From Hyperoodon ampullatus (Eukaryota > Chordata > Mammalia > Artiodactyla > Ziphiidae): a DNA stretch of 64,000 bases. Made by a program: the position numbers and the translations under genes. This document shows, piece by piece, positions 1 through 11,540 of the stretch. How positions within the stretch are numbered: position 1 is the first letter of the stretch; each line of letters begins with the position of its first letter. The notes below the pieces were generated by a model. That model was not told where the DNA came from, ran no database searches, and saw only the letters and a list, made by a program, of their open reading frames with translations. Where the stretch lies: positions 41,288,368 to 41,352,367 of the forward strand of contig OX457064.1 in assembly GCA_949752795.1 (NCBI GenBank), read 5' to 3'.

Positions 1-540
1 ATGCACAGTAAATTAGGTGGCAGAATTGGTTACTCTTTTGAATGAAAATAAACTTATGTTTGCATTCATATCCATGTGAAATATACATCCACTAGATTAA
101 AAATGCAAATTATATCTTATAAATTAATATATAGTATAAGATAATGTTAATATAATAATATCTTATAAGTAATACATTTATAAGATATTAGAAGAAAATA
201 TCAAAGTACATTGCTTAAGGTAGGAGAAACCTGTGTGAGGCAAACCAGAAACTTAAAACCCATAAAAGAAAAGAAAATTAAAATTACTTTTCATAATCTT
301 TCATTTAAAAAAGTATATTAAAACTCATTAACAAAAGTCAAAGAAAATATTTCCAACACAAGTAATAAACATGCTGTTAATAAACTAAAATATGGAATTC
401 TTAATGAAAAACATCTAATAGAAAAGTAGACTAAGACTATGAAAATTACAATGAATAGCCAGATAAAAAGATTCCTGTTATTAATTTATAAGGAAATGAA
501 AAATTATACAATGGGTTATCTCGTTTCAGATTATTGAAAA
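1..540. other. AT-rich unassigned sequence with alternating dyad motifs
   Basis: No gene or repeat family recognised. The 113-190 interval holds four copies of a 9-13 bp motif (TATCTTATA or its complement) in alternating orientation at 21-22 bp steps. The rest is A/T-rich with stops in all frames. Confidence 0.5.
113..190. repeat. alternating inverted-repeat array, 22-bp period
   Basis: TATCTTATA at 113-121 faces TATAAGATA at 135-143. TAATATCTTATAA at 156-168 faces its exact complement TTATAAGATATTA at 178-190, with a 9-bp spacer. The four half-sites start about 22 bp apart, or two helical turns. This is read directly from the sequence. It could be a degenerate palindromic transposon end or a chance product of AT-rich DNA. 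Confidence 0.75.
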
Positions 541-850
541 TTACAAAGAGTGGTAGTATCTAATGTCAATGAGTGTATACAAAAATAGGCACATTCATAA
601 TTGTGTGGTGGGTCTATAAATTTAATCTTTTGGAGAGTAATTTGATCGTATCTGTTAAAATGTGAATACCCTTTGAGCCATCAGTCCCATTTCTAAGAAT
701 CCATTCTGCAGAAGTAAATAATACAAAAACCTAAACTGTACCAATTATATTTAGTGACATACAATTGGGAACAACCTAAAAGTTTATCATTTTGAACAGG
801 AAAAGGATCTCAAAATTATAATGGTAAATCACAAAAGCAAATTGTCCGTA
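540..850 (+). repeat. L1M-type LINE 3' end fragment
   Basis: The order of segments matches the terminal part of old mammalian L1: a 'tggtgggtctataaattta' block, an 'accctttgagccatcagtcc' block, then 'gggaacaacctaaaagttta'. Divergence is high and no intact A-tail remains. Orientation is forward. The exact L1M subfamily cannot be set by eye. Confidence 0.7.
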
Positions 851-877
851 ATTAAGCACTCTTTCTCCTATTCCTTA

Positions 878-990
878 GAGAATGAGGATAATAGCTATCT
901 TAAGGAAGTATTGCGGGCTGAGTTAGGGACTCTTAAAACTCTTACAACAGTATCTAGTGCTGATGCTCAATAAATGTTAAGAATGATGAT
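878..990 (+). repeat. MIR SINE fragment
   Basis: Contains 'gaatgaggataatagctatc' and, about 80 bp on, 'gctcaataaatgttaa', in the order of the MIR core and its LINE2-like tail. It is the 3' half of an old tRNA-derived MIR element in forward orientation. Confidence 0.8.
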
Positions 991-1774
991 AGTGATAAAA
1001 TATGAACGGTTTTTTATGTAGCTTTGTCTCTAAGGACATAAAAAAGAGTCAGCAAACATATATGCCAAAATGTTAACAATATTAACATTCTTATATAGGG
1101 ATTTGGAAAGGGAAATGATACTTTCTCTTCTTAATATGATTCAAAATATTGTAAGACCATGGGCAATCTTTAAAATTTCACAGGATTATTCAAATGTATC
1201 TAAGTCTCTAAACCTGCTACCATGATGCTTAAATTCTCCTTCAAATATTCACTCTGACCTGTTCTATATCCCTGCCTCTTATAAAAATTGTTTTAATAAT
1301 GATTTGAGATTTGATGTGGTTTTATTTGCTTATTTTAAGTGGATAGACTTTACTAAATTATACTTGCCATTCTGTTGATTCTTGTTTCATACATTCTCAT
1401 CTTTTCCTTTAATTTCTTTATGTTCACTGTGTGTTGGACATTCTTTAAACATTGGGTACTATAGTGAAAATCAGTATTGGAGAATAGAGCAGACATAACT
1501 TCAGTTATTATTCAATCTGAATTTTCATGGAGGGTGAGACAAACAAATTTGAAGTAGTAGTAAGTGTTATGAAGGAAAGATGCAAGGTACTATGATAGAA
1601 AGTGACTAAGAGTGTGCATGGTCTTTATTTCACTGCTGAGTGGAAAATATTTTCTGTTTTGTATGATACTATTTGGTGCGCTTTTCACAGTGAATTCATC
1701 TGTACTGGGCTGCCTGTACCAGACCATAACAAATGCTTCTGTTTCAAGTGTTGTTGCATTCGCTTCCTCTTCTT
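991..1774. other. unassigned intergenic sequence
   Basis: No repeat family or coding exon recognised. Frames of 60-90 codons near 1590-1860 run into the following L1 tail and have no recognisable domain. Confidence 0.45.
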
Positions 1775-2440
1775 TTCTTTCTTTTTTTATTGAGGTATAA
1801 TTGACATATAGCATTATGTTTGTTTCAGGTGTACAACGTGATTCAATATTTGTATGCACTGCAAAATGAACATGACAGTAACTCTAGTTAACATCCATTA
1901 CCATACACAGTTACACAGTTTTTTTTCTTTTTTGTCTTGTGATGAGAACTTTTAAGACCTACTTTCTTACTTAGTCCCTTTGAAATATGCAGTGTGGTGT
2001 TACTGACTGTAACCACCATGCTGTACATTACACTCCCATGACAATTATTTTATAGCTGGCAGTTTATACCTTCTGACCCCCTTCACCCATTTTGCATCCC
2101 CTCTCCTGGCATCTACCAGTCTGTTTTCTGTATCTATGAGCTTGGTTTTGTTTGTATTATTTTTTTAGATTCCACATACTAGTGAGATCATACAGTATTT
2201 GTCTTTCTCTCACTTATTCTCACTTAGTATAGTGTTCTCAAGGTCCATCCATGTTGTCACAATTGACAAGATTTCATTCTTTTTATGGCTAATATTCCAT
2301 TGTGCATGAATACCACATCTCCCTTATCCATTCATCCATCAGTTCAACTTAGGTTACCTGTTTCGATATCTTGGTTATTGTAAACAATGCACGAATGAAA
2401 TTGGAGGTGCACGTATCTTCTCAAATTAGTGTTTTCTCCA
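1775..2440 (-). repeat. L1 LINE 3' UTR, 5'-truncated
   Basis: Starts with a T-rich stretch and 'ttattgaggtataattgaca', then 'ggtgtacaacgtgattcaat', 'cttattctcacttagtatag' and 'ctaatattccattgtgcatg'. This is the complement of the placental L1 3' UTR running back into the end of ORF2. The element is reverse-oriented and 5'-truncated near 2440. Divergence is moderate, so it is older than the L1s at 24.9 and 62.5 kb. Confidence 0.85.
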
Positions 2441-3185
2441 TTTGCAACAGCTCCACTTTCTCTTCGGCCATCTCCCCTTTGCCGATTTGGCCTTATGCAT
2501 CCCAGAGGTATCAAGGCCCTCATTGTTAGCCTTAAGACCACTGGCTCATTAATTTTATTTTTCACCTTTCTGGTTTTGTTGATAACTGTGACTTTCCCAG
2601 TCCATAACCACACTGACCCTGACTTCTCATGTTATTGTCCTTGTGGCTTTGAGCTGGAGAGTCAACTTCTGGAAAAGATACTGATGGGAAACTTGAACAT
2701 CTGGGAACTGTAGAACCCAGGCTCCATGGAAGTTCCCTGTTGAAAAACATTCACTTTTCTCACCAGTACAGAAAGCAAGAGAGATTATATATTTAAAATG
2801 CAAAGAATATAGTTCAAATTAATAATAGCTGCCTCACATACACAAAGGATCATTTTAAGTCCCTTTAACCATTAACTTTTTCCTGTCCTGTGAGTAATCA
2901 TCCAGCCAAGCAACGCATGCCATATTGCAATAAGGGGAGTATGAATGTGTAATGTCAGGGAAGGAAGGGTGTTAGTACACAAAGGTACTCCTAGTGGAGG
3001 ATCCAGTTTAACAGAACAGCAGACTATTCCTCTTGTGGGCCATTTACCAGGATTTATAAATGGCGTTGTTGAATAAATATTTCTTAACTTCTGATGGTGT
3101 ATACTGTACTTACATTAGTATAAAAAATTCTAAAATATTGAGTCATCGTTGGTCATTTAGTACTCTAGTTCTGATTAGTATTTTA
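2441..3185. other. unassigned intergenic sequence
   Basis: Locally GC-richer (about 2450-2760) with a 94-codon frame at 2429-2713. That frame begins inside the L1 tail and has no recognised domain. No splice-site pair or repeat was identified. Confidence 0.4.
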
Positions 3186-3189
3186 GTCA

Positions 3190-3300
3190 CAAAAGAGTTC
3201 ATTTATTAGATTATTCCACAAATACTTATTCAGTGCCTGCTGTAATTCCTGGATAAGCGTTACAGTGGATACAAAGATGAACATCATGCCAGAAAAAAGT
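3190..3300 (-). repeat. L2 LINE 3' end
   Basis: 'ccacaaatacttattcagtg' followed by 'ggatacaaagatgaacatca' is the complement of the L2 tail (size-class text ending in 'caataaatgtttgttgaatga'). Short and diverged. Confidence 0.65.
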
Positions 3301-5889
3301 GTGAATTCCAGCATATTGGATGTAAAACATTACACACATGCATCTTCCCTTAAATGTGGCTACAAGAGATACAAATAAGTAACGTTTCAGGGAATTAATT
3401 TTTGTCCCTTTAAACTGTCAGCGTATTTATCTTGTTATTTTAAATTTATGATATTAAGTTATTATAAAGAGCATAATTATTATAAAGAATATTTAGCCCT
3501 AGAAAAATAGATATAAAGGATTTTTAGGATGTATGTCAGCCATTACCTTACTGTTAATTGGAGCATCAGTGTATAATAAACCAAATACACAAACATCTGT
3601 ATTACCTTTCAGTTTAATTTGTGGAGAAAAAATTTTAAGACTCATTTTGAGTTAGACTGCAGTAACAATCGTGTGACATAGTATTTCAACCATAGTAAGT
3701 GTGAAAATAATAAAAGATTTAAGTAAACCTATTTCTCACTAAGTATATCAGTGATCATCTTTGCAACTGAGAATATGCATAATTATGCATAATTAAAACC
3801 TATGAATCCCCACCCCCTAGGTCTCTGAGGCAGACTCTGAAAAGCCCATGGATTATATCCATGGAAATGCTTCTACTAACATAAATTATATCTGGCTTGC
3901 TGACATCGATAGATATTCAGCCACAGAATAGTGCTCATGTAAGATTGTCTTAGCCCAATTCTGTTTTCCCTACATAGAGTATTGATTTTGTAGCAGCTGT
4001 TAATCATCCCAGTAAGTTCCAATTTGGATACTCTTCAACACACGTCAGCACTGTGAGCAGAAACAAGCAAGGCAATAAGAATTTCAAAGGCTTCTGGAAA
4101 GGTCCTCCATTTTTTGTAGAACATATCCAGAAACAAGTTAGTATCGCACGCTGTGTAAAAAGTGAAAGCCAACATGAAATTTAAAACCTTTTCCATATTA
4201 GTACTTCTGAAATTGGAAATGGGTCTGTGCTCTCTGTGGAATTACTCTCTGAGTCTGGAAGAAATCTGACAAAGACTAGTGGACTTCTAGTGCACCATTT
4301 ATATTACCACCCAAATGTCCTATCAAATAGATATTTGCATAGTTATGATTTAATATCCTTCAGCCTTAGTCAGTCACTAAAAGCCTCTTACTCCTCCAGT
4401 GTAGGAAAAATGTGACTACTGAATTCTCATAACTATAAATTTCAAGTTAGTGAAATAGTTAGCAATCAGAATTCCTTTAGTTATTAGCCCTTTCTTACAT
4501 TACTTATTTCCCTGTGCCTTTACTGAAGATACAAAGGAAGTATCTTAACCATATAAATTTAGTTATGATCACAAACTGGTTAAGAACATAGAGTTTTTGG
4601 TCTGGTCCTGAAATCAATAAAATTAGACTCTGAACATGATCAAATCTATTTTTTTAAATCTCATTTCCTTTTCTATATCCATTTCATCTATGTTTTTATT
4701 ATAAACATATAATTTTTAAGCTACCACCCTTTTATTACTTAACTTTAAATTTGTTTTGGCCAAATTCTGTTGGTCTAAAGATAATTCTGTTATTAAGCCA
4801 ACAATAATTTATGTGTTTTCCTAAGTGAGGAACTTGGATTATACATTTGAGAAATTGAAAACATTAATCAAGTAAAGCCTATAATTCTCATTATAGAAAG
4901 ACATTGTTTTCAAATGTATTTTTCCCATTTTATGACAAGAAGAAATTTATAATGACATTAATGCTGTATTGGATAATATGTTTTTCCTGGATAGTCTACT
5001 TCATACTTTTATTGGAAGATTCTGTTTCATAGGACATTTGTTTCTGAAATAGGTTATTTATCTTAAGAAAGATTCACAGTATTTGAATAAATTGTCAATC
5101 ACCAAAAGATTACTAATCTCAAATACATGATAATTTTACCTCACGGCAGTTTATTTTACCTACAAAATTTTAATGTAAATTCAGTTCTAATCATTTCCTT
5201 AAGATTACATAGTGTTTCTCTTTTATTGGCTAGGCCACATTAAACTCTTCAGTAAATTATTTAAAAAATAATTAACTTACTCTTTACTGAATGATAAGTT
5301 ATTCGTTAAGGATCAAGCAAAATATTGAGAATTTTTTCAAAACAGATCCATCATATAAAAACCGATAATACTAAAATTTGATTTTACCCTCAAGACCAAA
5401 AACCCCAAAGGAGAAATTTGAATCTGAAGCTGAAACAAAATTGTTCATGTTTTATTAATAAATTTTCAAGCATTGCTCTTTCATTAAGCAACTGATTGCT
5501 GTATTTTCCAATTGTCTTTTTTTTTCCCCACCAGGTATTCTGGGGTGTTGTTTTTTTTTTTCTTTTTTTTTTTAATGTGCAGACTTAAATACTTTTGAGT
5601 TACTTTTCCTGTACTTTCTTTATCACTCAAGAAAGTTTATAGTGGGTTTTGATTATTGACACAAATTTTTAATCTTTGAAGATGATACAATGCAGTGTTT
5701 AATTTAAAATATTTAATTAAAATATAAAATATTTGGGGAAAGAAGAAAGTGCAAAACCCACATTACATTTAAAAAAGGGAACATTTATTCCTAGATAATT
5801 TCTGAGTCGAAAACAATTAATTTTAGTTGTCCCCACTTCATCTTGCATTTGCCAAACCAATGCAAGCTGGCTTTGTATCTTGCTACTTA
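3301..5889. other. unassigned AT-rich sequence
   Basis: Long stretch with no recognised repeat or exon. It holds a perfect tandem 10-mer at 3775-3794 and T-rich runs at about 5516-5573. A weak MIR-like similarity at about 4570-4640 was too poor to call. Confidence 0.45.
3775..3794. repeat. tandem ATGCATAATT x2 with 14-bp palindrome
   Basis: Two exact head-to-tail copies of ATGCATAATT. The last 14 bases, AATTATGCATAATT, are self-complementary. The unit combines an octamer-like ATGCATAAT and a homeodomain-like TAATT. The repeat is certain; any binding role is inference. Confidence 0.8.
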
Positions 5890-7060
5890 GTGTCTCACAT
5901 ACTAACGTTCCTGAAACTTCTCCGTCTGTTGTTACCTTTGACCTTCATATTTACCAGTTCAGTAACACTACCTTTCTCAATATTTTGCTTCATTTAACCT
6001 TGAATCACTTTCTATTTCTTGAATTTCTTTTCTCACTTCCTTTGGCTTCCTCAACCCCATACCCTCTCGAAACTTATAATTCTTTTCTGACCGCCTTGCT
6101 GAATATGTGTCACCTTCATGTGCTTTTCTGACTTCATCTGCCCTTTAACTGTGAAAGATTACCAGGACTGCTTTTCAGTTCTGCTGTTTCCTCTCCATAT
6201 CTGCCTGGGTTATTTCATTCCTCCCCATGATTTCAAACATCATTGGAAAATAGGCCAGCATTCTCTGTACCACTCACATAGATCTCATCTTGGAGCTTCA
6301 CAAATCTCCAAACCTAATGGAGGACTTCTGATGATTCTGTATCTGAATATTCTCTAAGTATTTTTTCTTTTTTTCTTTTAGTCCCGAAGGAGCTCAAACC
6401 CTTATCACCTCTAATTTTCACTGTTGGAGTGCTTCCTTGTGGTTCTTCTGTGCCTCCAGTCCTAATTCTTCAGGTCCATGCTCTGCTTAGCAGCCATGCC
6501 TCTACTGGCGCACTGTTTCATACAGATGAATTCCAAGCTGCGTATCATGTTCTGGCCCTGACACATCTTCAGCCTCATCTCCATTTCGGAAACTGCCAGT
6601 AGTTTCTAAAATGCTTCTTCGTGATCTGTAGTTTTACTCGTGTCATCAAGTCTGTCTGGGTGAAACCGATCCCCTTCATCCTTCCCCCAGCCCCGACCAG
6701 TAACTTCTCACAAATATATCCACCCTTTTCTAGTTAGCAAATTATAAGGTCAGCAGCTGTCCATTTGTGAATAATCAACTCAGGCTATTTTTCCCTTAAA
6801 AAGTCTTTCCTGAGCTATCAAAGTGAGTTTGCCACTCTTTTTTGGTACCTCATGTTACTCTTCACAGATCTTTATTTAACATTAATCACATTTTCATGTT
6901 TTTATAGTCATCTGTTTGTCTTTCTTTCCCTAGAATCTGAGCACCTTGAGATCAGGAATGTAAGTTATTCAAGTGTGCCTACTCTTTGCACATACATTAG
7001 CATACAGCATTTCCCAATAGATAATTAAGTGATCATTTGCTGTGAATGAATAAATGTTCC
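5890..7060 (+). repeat. L2 LINE, long decayed copy reaching the 3' end
   Basis: The last 250 bases follow the L2 tail in order: 'catctgtttgtctttctttc', 'gaatctgagcaccttgagat', 'gaatgaataaatg'. Upstream pieces ('ttggcttcctcaaccccat', 'tctaaaatgcttcttcgtga', 'cttcagcctcatctcc') occur in the order expected for the L2 reverse-transcriptase region. The 83- and 79-codon frames at 5880-6357 are L2 remnants. The 3' end is firm; the 5' limit is approximate. Confidence 0.65.
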
Positions 7061-8340
7061 ACTCTCTTCCAGGCTACAGACAGATCTCTTTGGTTCCTCT
7101 TCTCGCTCGTATTTAATTAAGAACATTCTCATTGTTAGAGAAAAGCAGGCATTATAAAATTTCCATCATAATTTAAACAAAACTTTCTATATGTGTATAA
7201 AGGTTAGCATGTTATTCTTTTGACTATTTCTAACAATTTTAGAAAATAGGAATATTGAAAAGCTGCTTAATGTGCAGAAAGGAATTCATAATGTGCTGTA
7301 CATTTTCTGTACGTATATTTCAAAGCATGGGATCTTCTCAAAAAAGCTATAAACGTAGGAGAGGCCTTTGTCTGACTTGAATGATTTTTAACAGAATTTT
7401 TATTTTATTTATTTTTTTACAGTCATTTAATTTCTGGGACATGGACTTTCCTAATGTTCCATAACTAATTTAATCTCACCTGGTTTTAGCTGTCATGTGC
7501 TTTTAATGACTAAACTTGCAAAATGTATCATAGCTAAGGAATTTTTTTTTAATATTAAAAAAAAAGCCCTACACACTTGCTAAGAGCTATAATGCTGCAA
7601 GTGACAATGATAAATGAGAGTGTATTCTTGAAGATGTAATTAATCTGCAGCAGGGTCAGAACAGCTCCTTAGGTAAATGAAACTAAATCAGCTGTGTAGT
7701 CTATAATTAACTTACAACCATATTAGTCCAAGTGTAATGTTATTCATTATATATGTAAGGTATTATTTTCTCCATACGAAAGTGGTAATTTGCTAAGTAA
7801 TGATTAACAATCCATCTTAATACTTTAGTCATATTATCATAATATAATTTCATACATTTGCATTCTATTCCATTTACTGTTTCTGTTTGAAAGGCAGGAG
7901 TAGATGTCTATTCTTTATATTGTATGTACAGAAATGAATAAATTCAAGATAAAGCCTGATTTCTTGTGATTAGGTTAGTTCTCCCTTGCACTCCATGCAT
8001 CAGGTCTATTTTGGATTATTTGAGAATGTGGAGATATATACAATAAACATTAAAGCAGAGGTATGGCATTCAGTCTGCGCTGAGTATGTGTAAGAAAAAT
8101 TCAAAGAAACAAAGTAAGGAATTACTGACTTTTCAAACCCATAACCAGATTTTTATTCCATATGTATCATTCCATATTGAGCCCTGAATCTATAACAAGT
8201 TCAGGCATTCAGTGATTATTATGGATATCAATTAACCAGGAAAGAGCTTACTTTATGCAAAGTATAGTGCTTTTCCAAGAACATTTTAGCAAATTAGGGA
8301 AACAAATGAGACTCAACACAGAAATAAAACATGTTTTCTA
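7061..8340. other. unassigned sequence with candidate conserved block
   Basis: No repeat family recognised. The 7600-7960 part mixes TAATTAAT and TAATTA homeodomain-type words with low-stop, non-repetitive sequence, as seen in many vertebrate conserved non-coding elements. That is inference only. Confidence 0.4.
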
Positions 8341-8344
8341 AGGA

Positions 8345-8700
8345 CTGCTTGGGATTCACATGGCCAAAACCCCAGTCATGCTAGTTTAAGCTAAAATGGG
8401 AACACGTTGACTCACATAACTGATCCAGGAGTGTTTCAGACTTCAAGCTGGGTTTGGAGGCTCAACGCAGTCATCAATACCATATTACTTATTCTGTCCC
8501 TTGGCTCAGTTGATCTTTGATTTATTCTCTAGCTTGGGTCCAAACAGTATTGTCTGGATTCTGTTTCTCTGTTTTCGGGTCTGCTTACTTCAGACTCGTC
8601 CCATCTAGTGGAAGAAATCACTTCCTGAAATTCTACATCTATAGTAGAAAGATGCAGTCTTACCTCATAGTTCCAGCAGCAAACCCTAGGGAAGTATTTG
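8345..8700 (+). repeat. old mammalian interspersed repeat, family not assigned
   Basis: 'agtttaagctaaaatgggaa', 'ttgactcacataactgatcc', 'aggctcaacgcagtcatca' and 'atagttccagcagcaaa' recall, in order, a recurrent mammalian interspersed repeat that I cannot name with confidence. Sixty-odd-codon frames here on both strands are incidental. Confidence 0.45.
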
Positions 8701-8732
8701 ATTGAAAAAGTTTTGGACATACACTGAAGATG

Positions 8733-8895
8733 GGCTACATAATTTGTAAGGCCCAGTGTGAAATGAAAAGAAAGAGCTTAACTTGTTCAAAAGTTAAGAG
8801 TTTCAAGAATGAAGCAGTAGAACCTATTGCAAGGCCGTCCTGATGGTGAGGCTCCTGATTACACAAGTCCTATGCCCCTGAAGCCCAGCCCTGCA
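8733..8895. mobile_element. hAT-like non-autonomous DNA transposon (MER class)
   Basis: Begins 'gctacataatttgtaaggcc' and ends 'gcccctgaagcccagccctg', matching both ends of a recurrent mammalian hAT-type MER element in the right order and spacing. The exact family name is uncertain. A related 13-mer, GTCCTGATGGTGA, appears inside (8837) and again just outside (8957). Confidence 0.55.
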
Positions 8896-9380
8896 TAGAC
8901 TCATTCCTAAAGGAATCACTGTGTCCTGAGGTACTATTGCACCAAAGAAGGGCAGTCCTGATGGTGATGAGTTTATTTCTACTTGAGTCACAAGTAATAA
9001 GTTGTCTGTTATAGAGAGAGATTTTATTCTGAAAAAGAGGGAAGGGATATTTGATAGGCAAAGCCAGATATATGCTCACCAGAAGTCATTAAGAACTTGG
9101 GAAGTCACTTAAGAAGGAAACTGAAAGAGTAATTCAAGTAAAAATTAATTCAAATCCTTGGTTTCTATATACATGCAAGTAATTGTCCTAGTTGGTAAGA
9201 ATATTACTTAAGTACCATAATAAGTGGTATTTCCTCTAAAGAACATTGCAATATAGCTGAGAAGATTTGAAAAACTATGAAAAAATTGAGTTGTTATTTT
9301 TGACTTTAATTTTTTTACAGGTGCAGTTACTAGGTAAAAGCAGAGTAACAAGTTAAATAAAAGTAATATGTGTATTTGCC
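8896..9380. other. unassigned sequence
   Basis: No gene or repeat recognised. The 69-codon reverse frame at 8870-9079 has no domain. Confidence 0.4.
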
Positions 9381-9384
9381 AAGA

Positions 9385-9770
9385 TAGACTAGGTTATGCT
9401 GAGCAAACAAACCCTCAAAATCTAGGAGCTTAAAAAAAAAAATCAAAGGTTTGTTTCTTGCTAATGTGTTATATATCCCTCATGGTCCAGAAGGCACTGT
9501 ATTATGGGTCTGCTAATTCAGGGGACTCAGGCTGATAGAGTCTTCCCCTTCCGGAACATCTCCTTTCACTATGACAGGGGAAATGGTAAATTCAGTATTG
9601 GATTTTAAAGGCTTTTACCCAAAGCTGGCACGGAAGAGTTTTACATTTTATTACTAAAGGAAGTGTGCAGCCACAGGTTAACTACAAGGGGGCAGGGGAG
9701 TTTATTTTTACTGTAACCCATTAGAAGAACAAGAATATTGAGGGATATGTCCAGTGATTATCAGAATCAG
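9385..9770 (-). mobile_element. MaLR LTR (MLT1-like), right-hand LTR of a reverse element
   Basis: Read on the minus strand, the element ends in the usual MaLR LTR run of 'taagc(c)...gattttgagggtttg' and 'gcataacctagtcta'. On the plus strand 'gactaggttatgctgagcaa', 'ggactcaggctgatagagtc' and 'actacaagggggcaggggag' fall in order. It pairs with a second copy of the same family at 11165-11540. Confidence 0.6.
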
Positions 9771-11164
9771 GTCTTTTGGTTAGAAAATACTCAGTTTAAT
9801 CTCTGCCCCACACCCAGTACACTCATGCCCTGATCAAGGATGCTAACCCTATACTCCTAGTCAGTCATGTCCAAACTGGTCAGAGTCCACGATCTCTGCC
9901 TAATCATACGTTTCTTCAGGAGGTGAGAAAGTAGTCTACCTCAGTTCTTTGGGTGAGCTCTCTTGAGTTAGAAACGTAGAATTAAAAATAACAATTGTCT
10001 GCCCTCTTTCTCACCTGATACATGGTGAATCAGGAACAGGATAACCACAGTACATGCTCCCAGAAAGGAAACGAATGGAAGTCACCCGGCTGAGCCTGCT
10101 TTTTAGCATTTCTTAAAGGTTGCTGAGCATATAACTGTGAGGATTCCAACACTGGGAATGTGAAATGGAACCTAATTAAACCTTTTTTCTGCTTTCCAGG
10201 GACCCCATTGTCCATTGTTCACAGTCCCTTTGCTTTAGTCTTTTTCATTGTCCTCTTTGGCTACATCTGGGATAGGCATTTAGAAACTGGTCTCTTGAGA
10301 GATGATATGTTTTCTCAGCACAGATTCTACTCATAGATTTTTGGGGCCTCATCGGTCATCTCAATCTTCTACACTTATCTTCTTTAGTTCATGCTTTTTA
10401 AAATATTATGACTACTTAGTTGACTAGCTGTTCAATTCCAGTCAGCAACATGGTCTGCTACCTACACCCACAGTTCCTTTTAATTGAGGGTACTTTATTT
10501 ATATAAACTTCAGCTATAGACACTCAACCTTAATCTTTTTGTCCTTGAGCCATCTTTTGCAATGAAAAGAATTTACTATGTACCACACATTAGCCTGACT
10601 TTTCTCTAATGAATGTTAATCTTTCAGAGGTTCTAAAAATGTGGATGAAGACTATAACTTGAATCACAGCCTTATCCTGAGCCAGTTTAATAAATTGAAA
10701 GTTTTTAATAATAGCTATAAATCCATATTTTTTCTTTTCAAAAGCTGAGTTTTAATCTGCTTTTGTGTCTCTAAAGCTGTCTCAGTTTTATCTTGTATGG
10801 TTTGAGAAGTTTCCTCTTCCTGCCCTAATGAATTCTCACTTTATATTCTTTTATTCTTCATTGCAAAATCTCCAGTTCTTTTTTGTGCTCATTTCTTCCT
10901 TGAAATACCTTGCCAAATACCAGCAGTGACAACAGATACATAGTACCTACATTTTTTAAAAACTTTTTCTCTTATAGCTCAAGATATTTAGTACATGATC
11001 CACTTCACTTTCACCAAAGTATAATATGAATCATCACCTTGTTTCCTACTACCTCTGATAATAGTTTCCTCACTACATAGCATCCAACAGCTAAGCCAAT
11101 GTCATATGTGGTTTTTTTTCCTTTACTTAAAATATAATGATAACATCCTCCATAAGATAACAAT
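9771..11164 (-). mobile_element. MaLR internal region, non-coding relic
   Basis: Lies between two LTRs of one family and in the same orientation. Text such as 'tgctttccagggaccccatt', 'cctttgctttagtctttttc' and the pyrimidine-rich CT stretches resemble internal sequence of ERVL-MaLR elements read in antisense. No open frame of any length survives, so this is a dead relic. The assignment depends on the flanking LTRs. Confidence 0.45.
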
Positions 11165-11540
11165 TTCTGTTACAGTGTGGTAACAAAAAGCCCTCCAAGT
11201 CTCAGTGGATTAAAAACAGTTTATTTTTCATTCAAGCTGTGTGTCCAGCATATGTTGCCAGGATTCTCTGATCCATATCATCCTCATTCATGGACCCATA
11301 ATTGAATGTTGTCTCCACAACTTGGAAAATTGATGGTTGCCTTGGCAGCAAAAAAGAGATAGAGTGAATTACACACAGGCTCTTCAAGGGATCTGACTGA
11401 CAGTGATATGTATCACTTTGGTTCACTTACTATTTTTTTTTCCTGTAGCAAGTCATGGGTCCACTCCTAATTTCTGATAGTGCCCAGAGAAAGGAGACTG
11501 AAATATGGATAAACAGTCCTAATGACTATCCTAGCATGAA
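11165..11540 (-). mobile_element. MaLR LTR (MLT1-like), left-hand LTR of a reverse element
   Basis: 'gtggtaacaaaaagccctcc', 'aagtctcagtggattaaaaa' and 'agtcatgggtccactcctaa' align in order with the LTR at 9385-9770, so the two bracket about 1.4 kb. Both are heavily diverged from one another, as expected of an ancient insertion. Confidence 0.55.

Noticed and set aside
4570..4640. Possible MIR head ('ggttaagaacatagagtttt')
   Set aside because: Similarity limited to about 25 bases without the MIR core following.
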